Under the pieces are notes generated by a model, which ran no database searches, was not told the origin of the DNA, and worked only from the letters and a program-made list of their open reading frames with translations. Of a stretch of DNA of 64,000 nucleotides, positions 56,201 to 64,000 are shown one piece after another. The stretch comes from Bacteroidales bacterium (GTDB lineage Bacteria; Bacteroidota; Bacteroidia; Bacteroidales; Tenuifilaceae): assembly GCA_028708425.1 (NCBI GenBank), contig JAQVYY010000007.1:33165-97164 (forward strand), read 5' to 3'. Position 1 is the stretch's first letter. Every line of letters starts with the position of its first letter. Both the position numbers and the translations under genes were made by a program.

Positions 56201-56307
56201 AACAGCTAGTTGCAACAACCGAAAGGTATAGCCAAACAGACCTGAAAGAGAAATACGAACCCGAGTTTAATATGTATATAACCCAATATTACCAACGAGG
56301 ACGCTAA
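53251..56307 (+). CDS. DUF2723-family multi-pass membrane protein (PMT-like)
   Basis: STMESSASFWDCSERITAAYKLEVPHPPGAPFFML; many TM segments. Confidence 0.85.
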   Translation: MKSFKKFNVIVGWMVFAIAAIVYLSTMESSASFWDCSERITAAYKLEVPHPPGAPFFMLMANFFTTFASDPTLVALMINSMSALASAFTILFLFWSITHLARKLVHKRDDDMALPQIIAILGSGLIGALAYAFTDSFWFISVEAEAYATSSLFTALVFWAILKWENVADKPHANRWLLLIAYIMGLSIGVHLLNLLTIPAIVFVYYFKKHKVTRWGVVAALATSVALLGGIMYLIIPGIVTLASKFELLFVNIFKMPYNSGVIIFLVAIATLIPYILWITYKKKKVLLHTLVLGLTVITIGYSSYAMLVIRANANPPMNQNNPSTVFSLLHYLNREQYGSRPLITGQYYNAPVTGSHEKTTYIKRNGKYEKTFLKDVYEFDERFVGFLPRMWSWQPDHVEEYKKWGNVKGRPIRITNSMGEQEVRRVPTFGENMRFLFSYQIGHMYWRYFMWNFAGRQNDEQGHGDLMKGNWITGIKWLDAIRLGNQDNLTSEMLNSPSRNVYYMLPLILGLIGLIYQVSRDSKNFWVVTLLFVLTGIAIVVYLNQYPLQPRERDYSYVGSFYAFSIWIGLGVMAIYEGLKRYSKGVLPAALAVLICVPVPALLASENWDDHDRSGRYVARDFAYNYLNTCDENAILFTNGDNDTFPLWYAQEVEGIRTDVRIVNLSLLGTDWYSEQMKWKANKSEPVPIQMDFDKFVQGTRDVIYIMDRLDTPVELKKAMSFVASDNPQTRHRGNSGEMIDYLPSKHLKITVDKEKVLANGVVKPEDAHLIVDEIVWTLEKDYIQKNEMMILEILANNNWERPIYFVSTGGDSDIGLSDYLQHEGFAYKFVPIKTPAKDYLSVGRIDVDKLYHNYMNKFMWGGIDKPDVMVDHNVQRTMLVLRLRSNFSRLAEKLIEVNRIDSAVNVLDRIVELLPQEKFPYEFFTLGIIDGYYMANETEKASNLLASYADITLENLKYLFSLEPKFTNILGYDIELNLQVMQQLVATTERYSQTDLKEKYEPEFNMYITQYYQRGR

Positions 56308-56350
56308 TGCAAAAACATCGCTGCAAGGCGATAAAAACCAATCGTAACGC

Positions 56351-56497
56351 TAACCCGCATTATACACCAAATTTGTTAAAGATGAATACAAATGCGGTTC
56401 CCCCGACCTAGTTGAGCCCCATTTTGGGCAACAAAAATGGTTGTGAGACTTAGTCGCTGTCAGAGACCCCAATTATTCGGGTAAATAATTGGGGTTA
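56351..56497 (+). repeat. Dispersed 148-bp palindromic element, copy 8
   Basis: taacccgcattatacaccaaatttg...CCATTTT..AAAATGG...CCCCAATTATTcgggtaAATAATTGGGGtta. Confidence 0.9.
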
Positions 56498-56507
56498 ATT
56501 TTTGGTC

Positions 56508-57023
56508 CTACTTTTTCCGTTCTTTTTTAGTTGTTACGATTATTACACCATTGGCAGCGTTATATTTTTTCAAGGCCTGCTCTCCTCTAATCACTTCGAT
56601 ATTTTCTATATCATCAGGGGATATCTCTTTAAGCATTTTTTGGTCTGATTTCACCCCGTTAATAATTACCACAGGAGCCTCTGTCTTGGTGCTATAATCT
56701 TTATCCTTTGCTTTGTATTGATTATTCTCATCTACACTAGTTTTTGTTGTAATAAGCAGCACGCCATTCTTTGCGTTGTACTCCTTTATTGCCTTATCAC
56801 CTTTAAGAACATTTATGGATTCAATTTTATTTACGTCCAACAAACCCACAGGGAAATCGAATTTTTTTCCATCAACATAAATATCTGGTTTTGCATCATC
56901 TTTTAGCTTAATATGAAGTTTTTCCTGTATTGAACTTTTATCTGTTGTCTCGTTACCCTCTTGTGCTTGAATTAACGAAAATGATAGTAACACTGCACAT
57001 GCAGCTAGAATTAAGTTTTTCAT
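56508..57023 (-). CDS. Small secreted protein with two tandem TonB-plug-like repeats
   Basis: PDIYVDGKKFD...KIESINVLKGDKAIKEYNAKNGVLLITTK and PVVIINGVKSD...DIENIEVIRGEQALKKYNAANGVIIVTTKK; signal peptide; no barrel. Confidence 0.75.
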   Translation of the reverse strand: MKNLILAACAVLLSFSLIQAQEGNETTDKSSIQEKLHIKLKDDAKPDIYVDGKKFDFPVGLLDVNKIESINVLKGDKAIKEYNAKNGVLLITTKTSVDENNQYKAKDKDYSTKTEAPVVIINGVKSDQKMLKEISPDDIENIEVIRGEQALKKYNAANGVIIVTTKKERKK

Positions 57024-57063
57024 TTTTTTAATAGTTTGTTAGTAAAAACCTGATTAGAATTAA

Positions 57064-57492
57064 TTATTCGGCAGTTGTATAAATAATAAGCATTTCGTTT
57101 TCAAAAATAATGTTTTGCGCAACATCTGCTCTATCTGTATTAGACAGCATATTTAGAGCTTGATTTAGCAACGCCTCTTTCTCAGCAAAGTTGAGCTCTT
57201 TTTGTCGTGGGTTGGATATAGAAAGAGATATTAATAAAATGGCTGAAGCCGCTGCTGACATGATTCCAACAAGTATCTTGCGTCTTCTAATTCTTTTATT
57301 TTGAAATGATTCCCATAGTGTATCATTAAAATTCTTTGGGGCTTCCGTTTTATTGTTTCTCACGAAAGAGGCCCATACCTCGAATGAAGATTCTGAGTTT
57401 TGGGCATTGTCAAACAAAAACTGTTCTTCGTTTAAAGTAGTGTTTCCCTCTTTATATTTTTCAATTAATCTTTTAACTTCACCCTCTTTCAT
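57064..57492 (-). CDS. Single-TM protein, probable anti-sigma-like partner
   Basis: Overlaps the end of the sigma reading frame; N-terminal soluble part, one TM segment after RIRRRK. Confidence 0.5.
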   Translation of the reverse strand: MKEGEVKRLIEKYKEGNTTLNEEQFLFDNAQNSESSFEVWASFVRNNKTEAPKNFNDTLWESFQNKRIRRRKILVGIMSAAASAILLISLSISNPRQKELNFAEKEALLNQALNMLSNTDRADVAQNIIFENEMLIIYTTAE

Positions 57493-57987
57493 AGCTATAT
57501 ATTTTTCCTAGTTTTATACTTACCTGCTTTCTTGCTCGTGATAACAAAACTCTCACATGCTCAATTTTAAGCTGTGTAGCAGCAGCTATCTCAAAAAACT
57601 CATACCCGTCTAAGTCTCGCATTATTATAGCCTCCCTTTGTTGTTCGGGTAAACTTTCAATAATTTTTTTAATTAATGTCTATAGCTCTTTGCACTCTAA
57701 CTGGTCTTGACTGTTTTCTGATTTTAATAGCTCCAGCTGCAAGGGAGAATCATAAGTTTCTAGTCTCTTTTTTTCATTACATCAATACAGTAATTGCGAG
57801 CGGTTAAGAATACAAAACCTGTAATATTGGGATGTTGTCCAATTTGCTTACGCTTTGCCCAGAGTTTCATCATTATTTCTTGAATGGCATCCTCAGCGTC
57901 TGTATTATTTCCAAGCATTCGTGAAACCATAGGAAACAAACGCTCAGAAAGTGAAAACACATTAAGCTGAAATTCTGTCTTATTCAT
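57483..57987 (-). pseudogene. ECF-type sigma-70 factor disrupted by a frameshift and an in-frame stop
   Basis: Region 2 in frame (NNTDAEDAIQEIMMKLWAKRKQI...FVFLTARNYCIDVMKK). Frame breaks at A7 (57768-57774), then TAG at 57680-57682, then intact region 4 (LIKKIIESLPEQQREAIIMRDLDGYEFFEIAAATQLKIEHVRVLLSRARKQ). Confidence 0.85.
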
Positions 57988-58218
57988 TCTACACTAATAA
58001 CGATAAAATGGGTATGGACATAACAAAAAAAAGTGGCTTTATTTTAAATAACAACGCAAGTAGCTGATAATTAATCGAAATAATTCTTTTTTTAGTCGAC
58101 GACGCTGAATTTATTAGCATCTGAAAATGCTTATTCGATGGACAAAGTGATAAGCGTAAAATATTCGATGATGTTGGGGGTTTCACAATATACGAATAGC
58201 AGATCTGCTATAAACATT

Positions 58219-58270
58219 TAACCCCCATTATTCATCAAATTTATTACAGAAGAATGCAAATGCGGTTTTC
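58219..58270 (+). repeat. Partial copy (copy 9) of the 148-bp element, first hairpin only
   Basis: taacccccattattcatcaaatttattacagaagaatgcaaatgcggtt. Confidence 0.8.
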
Positions 58271-58486
58271 CCTGTCCAGCCCGAGGCGGTGCCTCGAATT
58301 ATTGGTATTGTAGGGATTTGCGCCCTGCAAGGGCAGGTTAAAAAGAAAAGCTTTTTTGGTTTGGCGCAGCCAATTACATGTACGGGTTAGGCTAAGCCGT
58401 AAGGTGTTAAATGCAAGATAAAACAACGCTGTAAATCGACTTAAAATCCTGCGTAACGTTAATAAAGCACGTATTGATATAAAGCT

Positions 58487-58523
58487 AAGAGCCTCAGCCA
58501 TTCTAAAAACGGCTGAGGCTCTT
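58487..58523 (-). terminator. Strong hairpin downstream of the 58542 OMP gene
   Basis: AAGAGCCTCAGCC attctaaaaac GGCTGAGGCTCTT, 13-bp perfect stem; weak T-tract. Confidence 0.6.
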
Positions 58524-58541
58524 AACATACGATAAAATCGC

Positions 58542-59534
58542 TTAAAAATCTAGCAACCTTAACCCAATGGTGAACGGGTAAAGCTCATCACCTTTATTCT
58601 GCTCAAACATAGGGGTCATATAGTAGTTTACAAAAAGGCTAATACTATTAAACCCAATGCGCGCAGTAAAACCATATCTAAAAGGGTTCATATTAAAATC
58701 ATCCCTTATTTTATCTTTGCCTTTGGTAGTCCCCTTGTAAACTATCTTCGTGTTTGAACCTATTCGAGCCCCTCCCAAAACGCCTACCGATACAAAGAAG
58801 TTATAGTACGGATGCCGGGAAGGAAGATTAAACTCTAGCAATAATGGTGCAACAAGGTGTAATGTTCTAAGACTCGACTTGGTAACATTCATATCAGGAT
58901 TACCAACATAGCTGTAATCGGCTACTGTTATACCGTTATCATCAACCCTAATGGTGTTGTTATTACGGAAACGATAAATATTAAGTTCAAGCCCCAGACC
59001 CGTAACCAGACCAACCTTGTCCGTGCCAAAACCTATGCTATACTGCATAGGATTAATGTTAAGGTTCAACGATCGGGCTTGGTTTATCTCAAAATATCTC
59101 AAATCGCCCTGCATGTTTAGCGAGTGTTCTGGATCCATAACGCCGTTTAATCCAAATTCTAAACCTGCCCAATTTCCTTTAAACCTTGGTTTGTATACGT
59201 ATTTATAGTTCTTGTTTTTATTGGAATCAAAGGTATGCTTATCCTTATTATTTGGTATTTCGATACTTGTTTTATCGCCATTTTCGATAATAATTACGTT
59301 CCTTTTTCCTACTCGAATGCGTGTTGTATCAGTAGTGCTAAACTCTTTCTTTAAATCATTAACGTAAAGGGTATCCGTTTTATTAAACGCTCCATGAACT
59401 ATAACAGTGTCTGCAGTGAATTTTATTATGGTGTCGTTTAGTTCCAATTGGCGCAGTTTTTCAATATTTATGTCTTGCGCATTGCCGTAAAAAAAGGCGA
59501 GAAAAATTAACAGTGTTGTGGCTAAAAGTTTCAT
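58542..59534 (-). CDS. Outer-membrane beta-barrel protein (porin/PorT-like)
   Basis: Signal peptide; alternating beta pattern in C-terminal half (WAGLEFGLNGVMDPEHSLN...FYPFTIGLRLLDF-type end). Confidence 0.65.
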   Translation of the reverse strand: MKLLATTLLIFLAFFYGNAQDINIEKLRQLELNDTIIKFTADTVIVHGAFNKTDTLYVNDLKKEFSTTDTTRIRVGKRNVIIIENGDKTSIEIPNNKDKHTFDSNKNKNYKYVYKPRFKGNWAGLEFGLNGVMDPEHSLNMQGDLRYFEINQARSLNLNINPMQYSIGFGTDKVGLVTGLGLELNIYRFRNNNTIRVDDNGITVADYSYVGNPDMNVTKSSLRTLHLVAPLLLEFNLPSRHPYYNFFVSVGVLGGARIGSNTKIVYKGTTKGKDKIRDDFNMNPFRYGFTARIGFNSISLFVNYYMTPMFEQNKGDELYPFTIGLRLLDF

Positions 59535-59606
59535 GTCAATAAATTTTAAATTGTTTTGTTGTATGACAGAGACGCAAATAAAAAGTTACAGTGATAGGCA
59601 ATTATA

Positions 59607-59660
59607 TTAACCCACATCGCACATTAAAATCATTAAAGGAGAGTGTAAATACGGGGTTAA
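59607..59660 (+). repeat. Partial copy (copy 10), hairpin-1-only form of the 148-bp element
   Basis: ttaacccacatcgcacattaaaatcattaaaggagagtgtaaatacggggttaa. Confidence 0.65.
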
Positions 59661-60697
59661 TTTTCCTTATCTTTCTTTACGGGCAACGATAGAGCAAAAA
59701 ATGGGGATTCGAAATTTATTCGTTTAATGTATCCATTGGCATCCGTCTCCTTAGCTAACGATATATTCTTTTCTGTAAGTCTAGCTAACCTATTTACCCC
59801 CATTTGAACCAGTTCGAAAACACCAACTTCCCGCGTACCCGAAGTAGTTTTGTTCACACTCCCTGAACGGTTATAAACCATTGCCAGTAATTCCTCCGAA
59901 TTTATACCAATATGATTTACTGCATTATAAGATATACTATTTACACCAATACTTGAAAGTTTTTGAACTGTTGCTTCGCGTTCAACTTGGACCGGTTCCA
60001 GGTTCACAACCACCTTTTTCTGAACTTTAACATCCGAACCCATGATAAGAGGTTTTACTTGCGCCAATCTTTTTACCTCAACCTTGGGTATGGGTAGGGT
60101 GGGCTCCTTAATTACCAAAGGTTTGACTAAATAATCGTTTTCCCTTTTTGGCTGATGGGTAATTGCCACAGGTTGTGCTGAATATTCCGATTTATTTGGA
60201 ATGAAAATCGAAACCCCTAATAGTATAGCAACCACGGCAGCAACCGAACCTACAGATGCAGCTAGCTGCCTGTACGTTAACCCCATAAAAGCGTACCGCT
60301 TTAGCTTCGCCTTGCCTGCGTAGGTAATCGTAGTATCGGGAATAAGCTTTGCTTTTTGGAATAGCGCAAAACCCTCAGCATTAATGTTACTCTGGGTAAG
60401 TTTTTTTTCCAGCTCCTTACTTTCGGGGGCTGTAATATCACCCTCCAGCTTGGCTATGCTGAGGTAATCCAATCGATTATCAATACCGCAGTACGATGTA
60501 TCTTTATATACAGAATGCTTGTTGGGATACTCTTGGCTAGTGGGTTGTAAAATGGTTTGCTCAAGCCCATCGAGTTCCTCGGCAAGGTGGTGGTTTAGTG
60601 CTAGGAAGCCGCGCAACTCTTTCTCCTGCGAGGGCGTCAACGTGCCATCGATATAATCTATAACGTAGAGTTCGTAGTTTTCGCTGTTAATATTCAT
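59657..60697 (-). CDS. Anti-sigma-like single-TM protein
   Basis: N-term ELYVIDYIDGTLTPSQEKELRGFLALNHHLAEEL; central TM; directly downstream of an ECF sigma gene. Confidence 0.6.
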   Translation of the reverse strand: MNINSENYELYVIDYIDGTLTPSQEKELRGFLALNHHLAEELDGLEQTILQPTSQEYPNKHSVYKDTSYCGIDNRLDYLSIAKLEGDITAPESKELEKKLTQSNINAEGFALFQKAKLIPDTTITYAGKAKLKRYAFMGLTYRQLAASVGSVAAVVAILLGVSIFIPNKSEYSAQPVAITHQPKRENDYLVKPLVIKEPTLPIPKVEVKRLAQVKPLIMGSDVKVQKKVVVNLEPVQVEREATVQKLSSIGVNSISYNAVNHIGINSEELLAMVYNRSGSVNKTTSGTREVGVFELVQMGVNRLARLTEKNISLAKETDANGYIKRINFESPFFALSLPVKKDKEN

Positions 60698-60699
60698 TG

Positions 60700-61185
60700 C
60701 TATATCACCGTTTCTAAATTCCCAATATACTGTTTCAGGGCAAGCCGTGCCCGGTATATATAAACCTTTACCTGCGACTCTGTTAATCCGGTAATATCCT
60801 CAATCTCTTGATACGAATACCCCTCGTAATCCCTTAGTAAAATAACCGAACGCTGAATTTCGGGTATCTTTTTAAGCGCCTCGTGGAGAATCTCCTGCAA
60901 ATCGCTATAGCCCGAATTTGTCGAAAGGGGGTGTTCAGTTACGCTATCCAATGAGGTGCTCCGCCCGCTAATTCTAATAATGTCGATACATGCATGATAT
61001 GCCGATGTAAAGAGGTACGATTTTACCTTTATAAAATCTACATTCTCGTGCTTAACCCATAATCGCTCAAAGCAATCCTGCACAACGTCATCGGCCCTGT
61101 TGGTATCGCTCAGCATTTTTACAGCAAATCGATACAAACCATCCGCATACTTGTCAACACACGAATTATATTCCTTTGAAGTCAT
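60700..61185 (-). CDS. ECF-type RNA polymerase sigma-70 factor
   Basis: SDTNRADDVVQDCFERLWVKHENVDFIKVKSYLFTSAYHACIDIIR; LRDYEGYSYQEIEDITGLTESQVKVYIYRARLALKQ. Confidence 0.94.
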   Translation of the reverse strand: MTSKEYNSCVDKYADGLYRFAVKMLSDTNRADDVVQDCFERLWVKHENVDFIKVKSYLFTSAYHACIDIIRISGRSTSLDSVTEHPLSTNSGYSDLQEILHEALKKIPEIQRSVILLRDYEGYSYQEIEDITGLTESQVKVYIYRARLALKQYIGNLETVI

Positions 61186-61361
61186 TAATTATATGGGTGT
61201 TTTCGCCTATAAGACGGGTAAGCGTATAAAAAGTTACAACAGCTACCAATGTTTTAAAAACCTAGGATCAAAAAGCGATTCAATGTTTATTTTGTTTGCA
61301 TTAGGGCTAAATTTAGGCTAAAAATTACTAAGATTGCCATAGAATTAAAAAATCAAAAAAA

Positions 61362-62153
61362 ATGAGAAGAATATTTTTAGCACTAATCACTTCAACCTTT
61401 ATTTTAGGTTGTAGCAGCGTTGCAACTGATAGTAAACAAAATATGGAGCAAGAAAACCTTACCCTTGCAACCATATGGTACCAAAACTCTCCCGAGGTAA
61501 AAGCGCTGTATTACCAAGGATTTAATATTGCGCAAGAGAGGGTACAAGAATTCCAAAAGCAAAAAAGCGATAGGCCCAAGGCAGTTGTGGTTGATTTAGA
61601 TGAAACCATGATAGACAACAGCCCCTTTCAGGGAAAGATGATTGAAACGGGCAAACCGTTTACCCCCGAGATGTGGGACGAATGGGTTACGCTTGAAAAA
61701 GCCGAGGCCATGCCGGGAGCTGTTGAGTTTACGCAATTTTGTAAAATGCAGGGGATTGAGGTTATATATCTTAGTAACCGCACTGTCGGCCAACAGCAAG
61801 CAACCATGAGCAACATGCATAAATTAGGGTTCGCCTTTGTAAAGCCCGAAAATTTTTATCTGAAAGACACTACCAGTAAAAAGGAACCACGCCGTCGACG
61901 CATATCCGAAAACTTTGACATTATCCTACTACTTGGCGATAACCTCAACGATTTTGCTCAGGTTTTTGAAGATAGGTATGAGGATTGGGGTAAAGCGAAT
62001 GTTGATGGGCAGCGCCAACAGTTTGGTCGAAAGTTTATTGTTTTCCCAAACCCCATGTATGGCGAATGGGAAAAAAATATTTACAGCTACGAGCGTGTAA
62101 AGGACGAGGAAACGCGTTTTTCTATGCGTCGTGAGACTTTAAAATCATTCTAA
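61362..62153 (+). CDS. 5'-nucleotidase, lipoprotein e(P4) family acid phosphatase
   Basis: Lipobox LGC; AVVVDLDETMIDNS HAD motif; LLGDNLNDF. Confidence 0.94.
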   Translation: MRRIFLALITSTFILGCSSVATDSKQNMEQENLTLATIWYQNSPEVKALYYQGFNIAQERVQEFQKQKSDRPKAVVVDLDETMIDNSPFQGKMIETGKPFTPEMWDEWVTLEKAEAMPGAVEFTQFCKMQGIEVIYLSNRTVGQQQATMSNMHKLGFAFVKPENFYLKDTTSKKEPRRRRISENFDIILLLGDNLNDFAQVFEDRYEDWGKANVDGQRQQFGRKFIVFPNPMYGEWEKNIYSYERVKDEETRFSMRRETLKSF

Positions 62154-62177
62154 CCCGCATTATTCAACAAATTTGTT
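62151..62177 (+). repeat. Terminal-repeat fragment (copy 11) overlapping the acid phosphatase stop codon
   Basis: TAACCCGCATTATTCaacaaatttgtt; leading TAA is the stop codon. Confidence 0.7.
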
Positions 62178-62227
62178 TTCGAAAGCATTACTTAAAACAG
62201 CCTAACGTGTGGATAGTGTTTAATCAT

Positions 62228-62235
62228 TATCTTTG
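62228..62235 (+). promoter_or_regulatory. -7 element TATCTTTG upstream of the U32 peptidase gene
   Basis: Matches TAnnTTTG 17 bp before the ATG. Confidence 0.5.
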
Positions 62236-62252
62236 CACCAAACTAGCATACC

Positions 62253-63512
62253 ATGAAAATTAATCCATCGGATATTGAGATAATGGCACCAGCCGGTAAC
62301 TTCGAATCGTTAATGGCGGCTTTGCAGGCGGGAGCAAACTCGGTTTACTTTGGTGTTGGGCATCTGAATATGCGCGCCAGATCATCCATCAATTTTACTG
62401 CGGAAGACCTGCCCAAAATAGTTGGGCTATGCAATGAGCATAACGTAAAAACTTACCTAACGCTTAATACCGTTATGTACGACCACGACTTGCCTGCAAT
62501 GGAAAAAACAATCGATGCGGCAGCGGCTGCCGGAATCTCGGCAATAATAGCATCGGATCAAGCGGTAGTAAGCTATGCGCATAAACAAAACGTTGAAGTA
62601 CACCTATCCACTCAGTTAAATATCAGCAATACCGAGTCGTTAAAATTCTATTCGCAATGGGCCGACGTGGCGGTACTTGCCCGCGAGCTTACGCTGGAAC
62701 AGGTAGCTAAAATTGCTCAAAATATTGATAAGCAAAATATAGTTGGGCCCTCGGGCAACAAAATACAGCTCGAGATATTTGCCCATGGCGCCCTATGCAT
62801 GGCAGTTTCGGGCAAATGCTATATGAGCCTGCATCAGGCAAACTCATCGGCTAACCGAGGGGCATGCCTGCAAATTTGCCGACGTTCGTACACTTTAACC
62901 GATAATGAAACTGGAGACGAATTAGTGGTTGATAATGAATATATTATGTCACCCAAAGATTTGTGTACTATCGGTTTTTTAAATAAGATTCTCGACGCCG
63001 GAGTTAGAGTGCTCAAACTTGAGGGAAGAGCCCGTAGCCCCGAGTACGTTAAAACGGTTACCCAATGCTATCGCGAGGCGGTTGAAGCCATTGCTGACGA
63101 CACATACACCGAAGATAAAATTGACGGTTGGAAAAATCGTCTTTCGAAAGTATTTAACCGAGGGTTTTGGGATGGTTACTACCTGGGGCAAAGATTAGGG
63201 GAATGGAGCAAGCATTACGGCAGCTTGGCAACCGAGCGAAAGGTTTATGTTGGAAAAATAACGAACTTTTACTCTAATCTGGGCGTGGCAGAGCTTAAAC
63301 CCGAAGCGAGCGAGATATCGACAAACGATAAGGTGCTGATTATTGGGCCAACAACCGGAGTAGTTGAACTAACAGCTGAAGACATTAGGGTTGATGATAA
63401 AACCGTGGAACAATGCCCTAAGGGAGTAAAATGCTCTTTTAAACTACCCGATATAGTAAGAAGAAATGATAAGCTGTATAAAGTTGTTAAGATAGATCCA
63501 AACGATTTGTAG
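62253..63512 (+). CDS. Peptidase U32 family protein
   Basis: IMAPAGNFESLMAALQAGANSVYFGV...EIFAHGALCMAVSGKCYMSLHQANSSANRGACLQICRRSY. Confidence 0.94.
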   Translation: MKINPSDIEIMAPAGNFESLMAALQAGANSVYFGVGHLNMRARSSINFTAEDLPKIVGLCNEHNVKTYLTLNTVMYDHDLPAMEKTIDAAAAAGISAIIASDQAVVSYAHKQNVEVHLSTQLNISNTESLKFYSQWADVAVLARELTLEQVAKIAQNIDKQNIVGPSGNKIQLEIFAHGALCMAVSGKCYMSLHQANSSANRGACLQICRRSYTLTDNETGDELVVDNEYIMSPKDLCTIGFLNKILDAGVRVLKLEGRARSPEYVKTVTQCYREAVEAIADDTYTEDKIDGWKNRLSKVFNRGFWDGYYLGQRLGEWSKHYGSLATERKVYVGKITNFYSNLGVAELKPEASEISTNDKVLIIGPTTGVVELTAEDIRVDDKTVEQCPKGVKCSFKLPDIVRRNDKLYKVVKIDPNDL

Positions 63513-63565
63513 GCAAAAAAGAATTTTTTTAAAATTGCGTTCTAAGTTCGAAACTTATACCAATC

Positions 63566-63898
63566 CTACTTTACAGGCACACAAACTTTGTTAACCGGGT
63601 TAAAGTATGTACCCAACGATTTTGCCAGAACAACGGCAACCGGAATGCCAACTATTGTAAAGAATAAGCCAACTATTTGGCACAGGGTTACAATGGCTAG
63701 TATCAATCCGATAGGAAAATAAAAAATGCTAACGATAATACCGTAAGCCTTCCAAAGGCTGTTTTGCTTTTTGTTTAGCGTATTTCGGCTAACCATTTTC
63801 ATTGAAAACGGCGTCAACAAAAATTGCGATAGCTGGATCAATCCAAGTCCAATGGGAGCTGCAATAATTGTTATACCTAAATTGAGCGATTTGTGCAA
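63566..63898 (-). CDS. YccF-domain inner membrane protein
   Basis: Two hydrophobic hairpins; FYFPIGLILAIVTLCQIVGLFFTIVGIPVAVVLAKSLGTYFNPVNKVCVP. Confidence 0.65.
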   Translation of the reverse strand: MHKSLNLGITIIAAPIGLGLIQLSQFLLTPFSMKMVSRNTLNKKQNSLWKAYGIIVSIFYFPIGLILAIVTLCQIVGLFFTIVGIPVAVVLAKSLGTYFNPVNKVCVPVK

Positions 63899-64000
63899 AA
63901 AAAGATAAAAGATAGTTTGTTTAATACCCTGATAATGTGTAATTTAAAGGTATCAAAACTAATAAATAACACTTCACCATTTGGGTGCACAAAACTATCT

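Noticed and set aside
58244-58528. 94-aa minus-strand ORF
   Set aside because: Covers repeat copy 9 and the hairpin-rich segment; composition and position look non-coding.

Overview
Chromosomal window from a Bacteroidetes (Bacteroidales-like) genome, inferred from SusC/SusD proteins, a hybrid two-component regulator, a T9SS C-terminal domain and TAnnTTTG -7 motifs. Positions 1-19.6 kb form a polysaccharide utilization locus (PUL): HTCS regulator (-, cut by the left edge), two paralogous large proteins of unrecognised family (one with LamG and a T9SS tail, one lipoprotein), a GH130-like phosphorylase, an MFS transporter, SusC, SusD, a LamG lipoprotein and a GH13 lipoprotein. Positions 20-47 kb are mostly housekeeping (nadA, ruvB, Crp/Fnr, pheS, PPIase, patatin, flippase, dut, TPR, DUF4292-like, EnvC/M23, anti-sigma ATPase, ybeY, mnmG, ade, PiT, uvrC, hybrid kinase, atpDC). 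Positions 47-64 kb hold a TPR protein, pepE, AbgT, a DUF2723 protein, two ECF sigma loci (one sigma gene carries two lesions), an acid phosphatase and a U32 peptidase. The most notable unexplained signal is a dispersed, roughly 148-bp intergenic repeat. It has 18-bp terminal inverted repeats (TAACCC..ATTATTCATC / GATGAATAAT..GGGTTA) and several internal hairpins with compensatory changes between copies. There are eight full or near-full copies, all in the same orientation, plus partial copies that in places supply a gene's stop codon. Two perfect parS-like palindromes (TGTTCCACGTGGAACA) flank a degenerate copy just downstream of mnmG. No tRNA, rRNA, CRISPR array or transposase gene was recognised. 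All calls come from reading the sequence; no database search was run.
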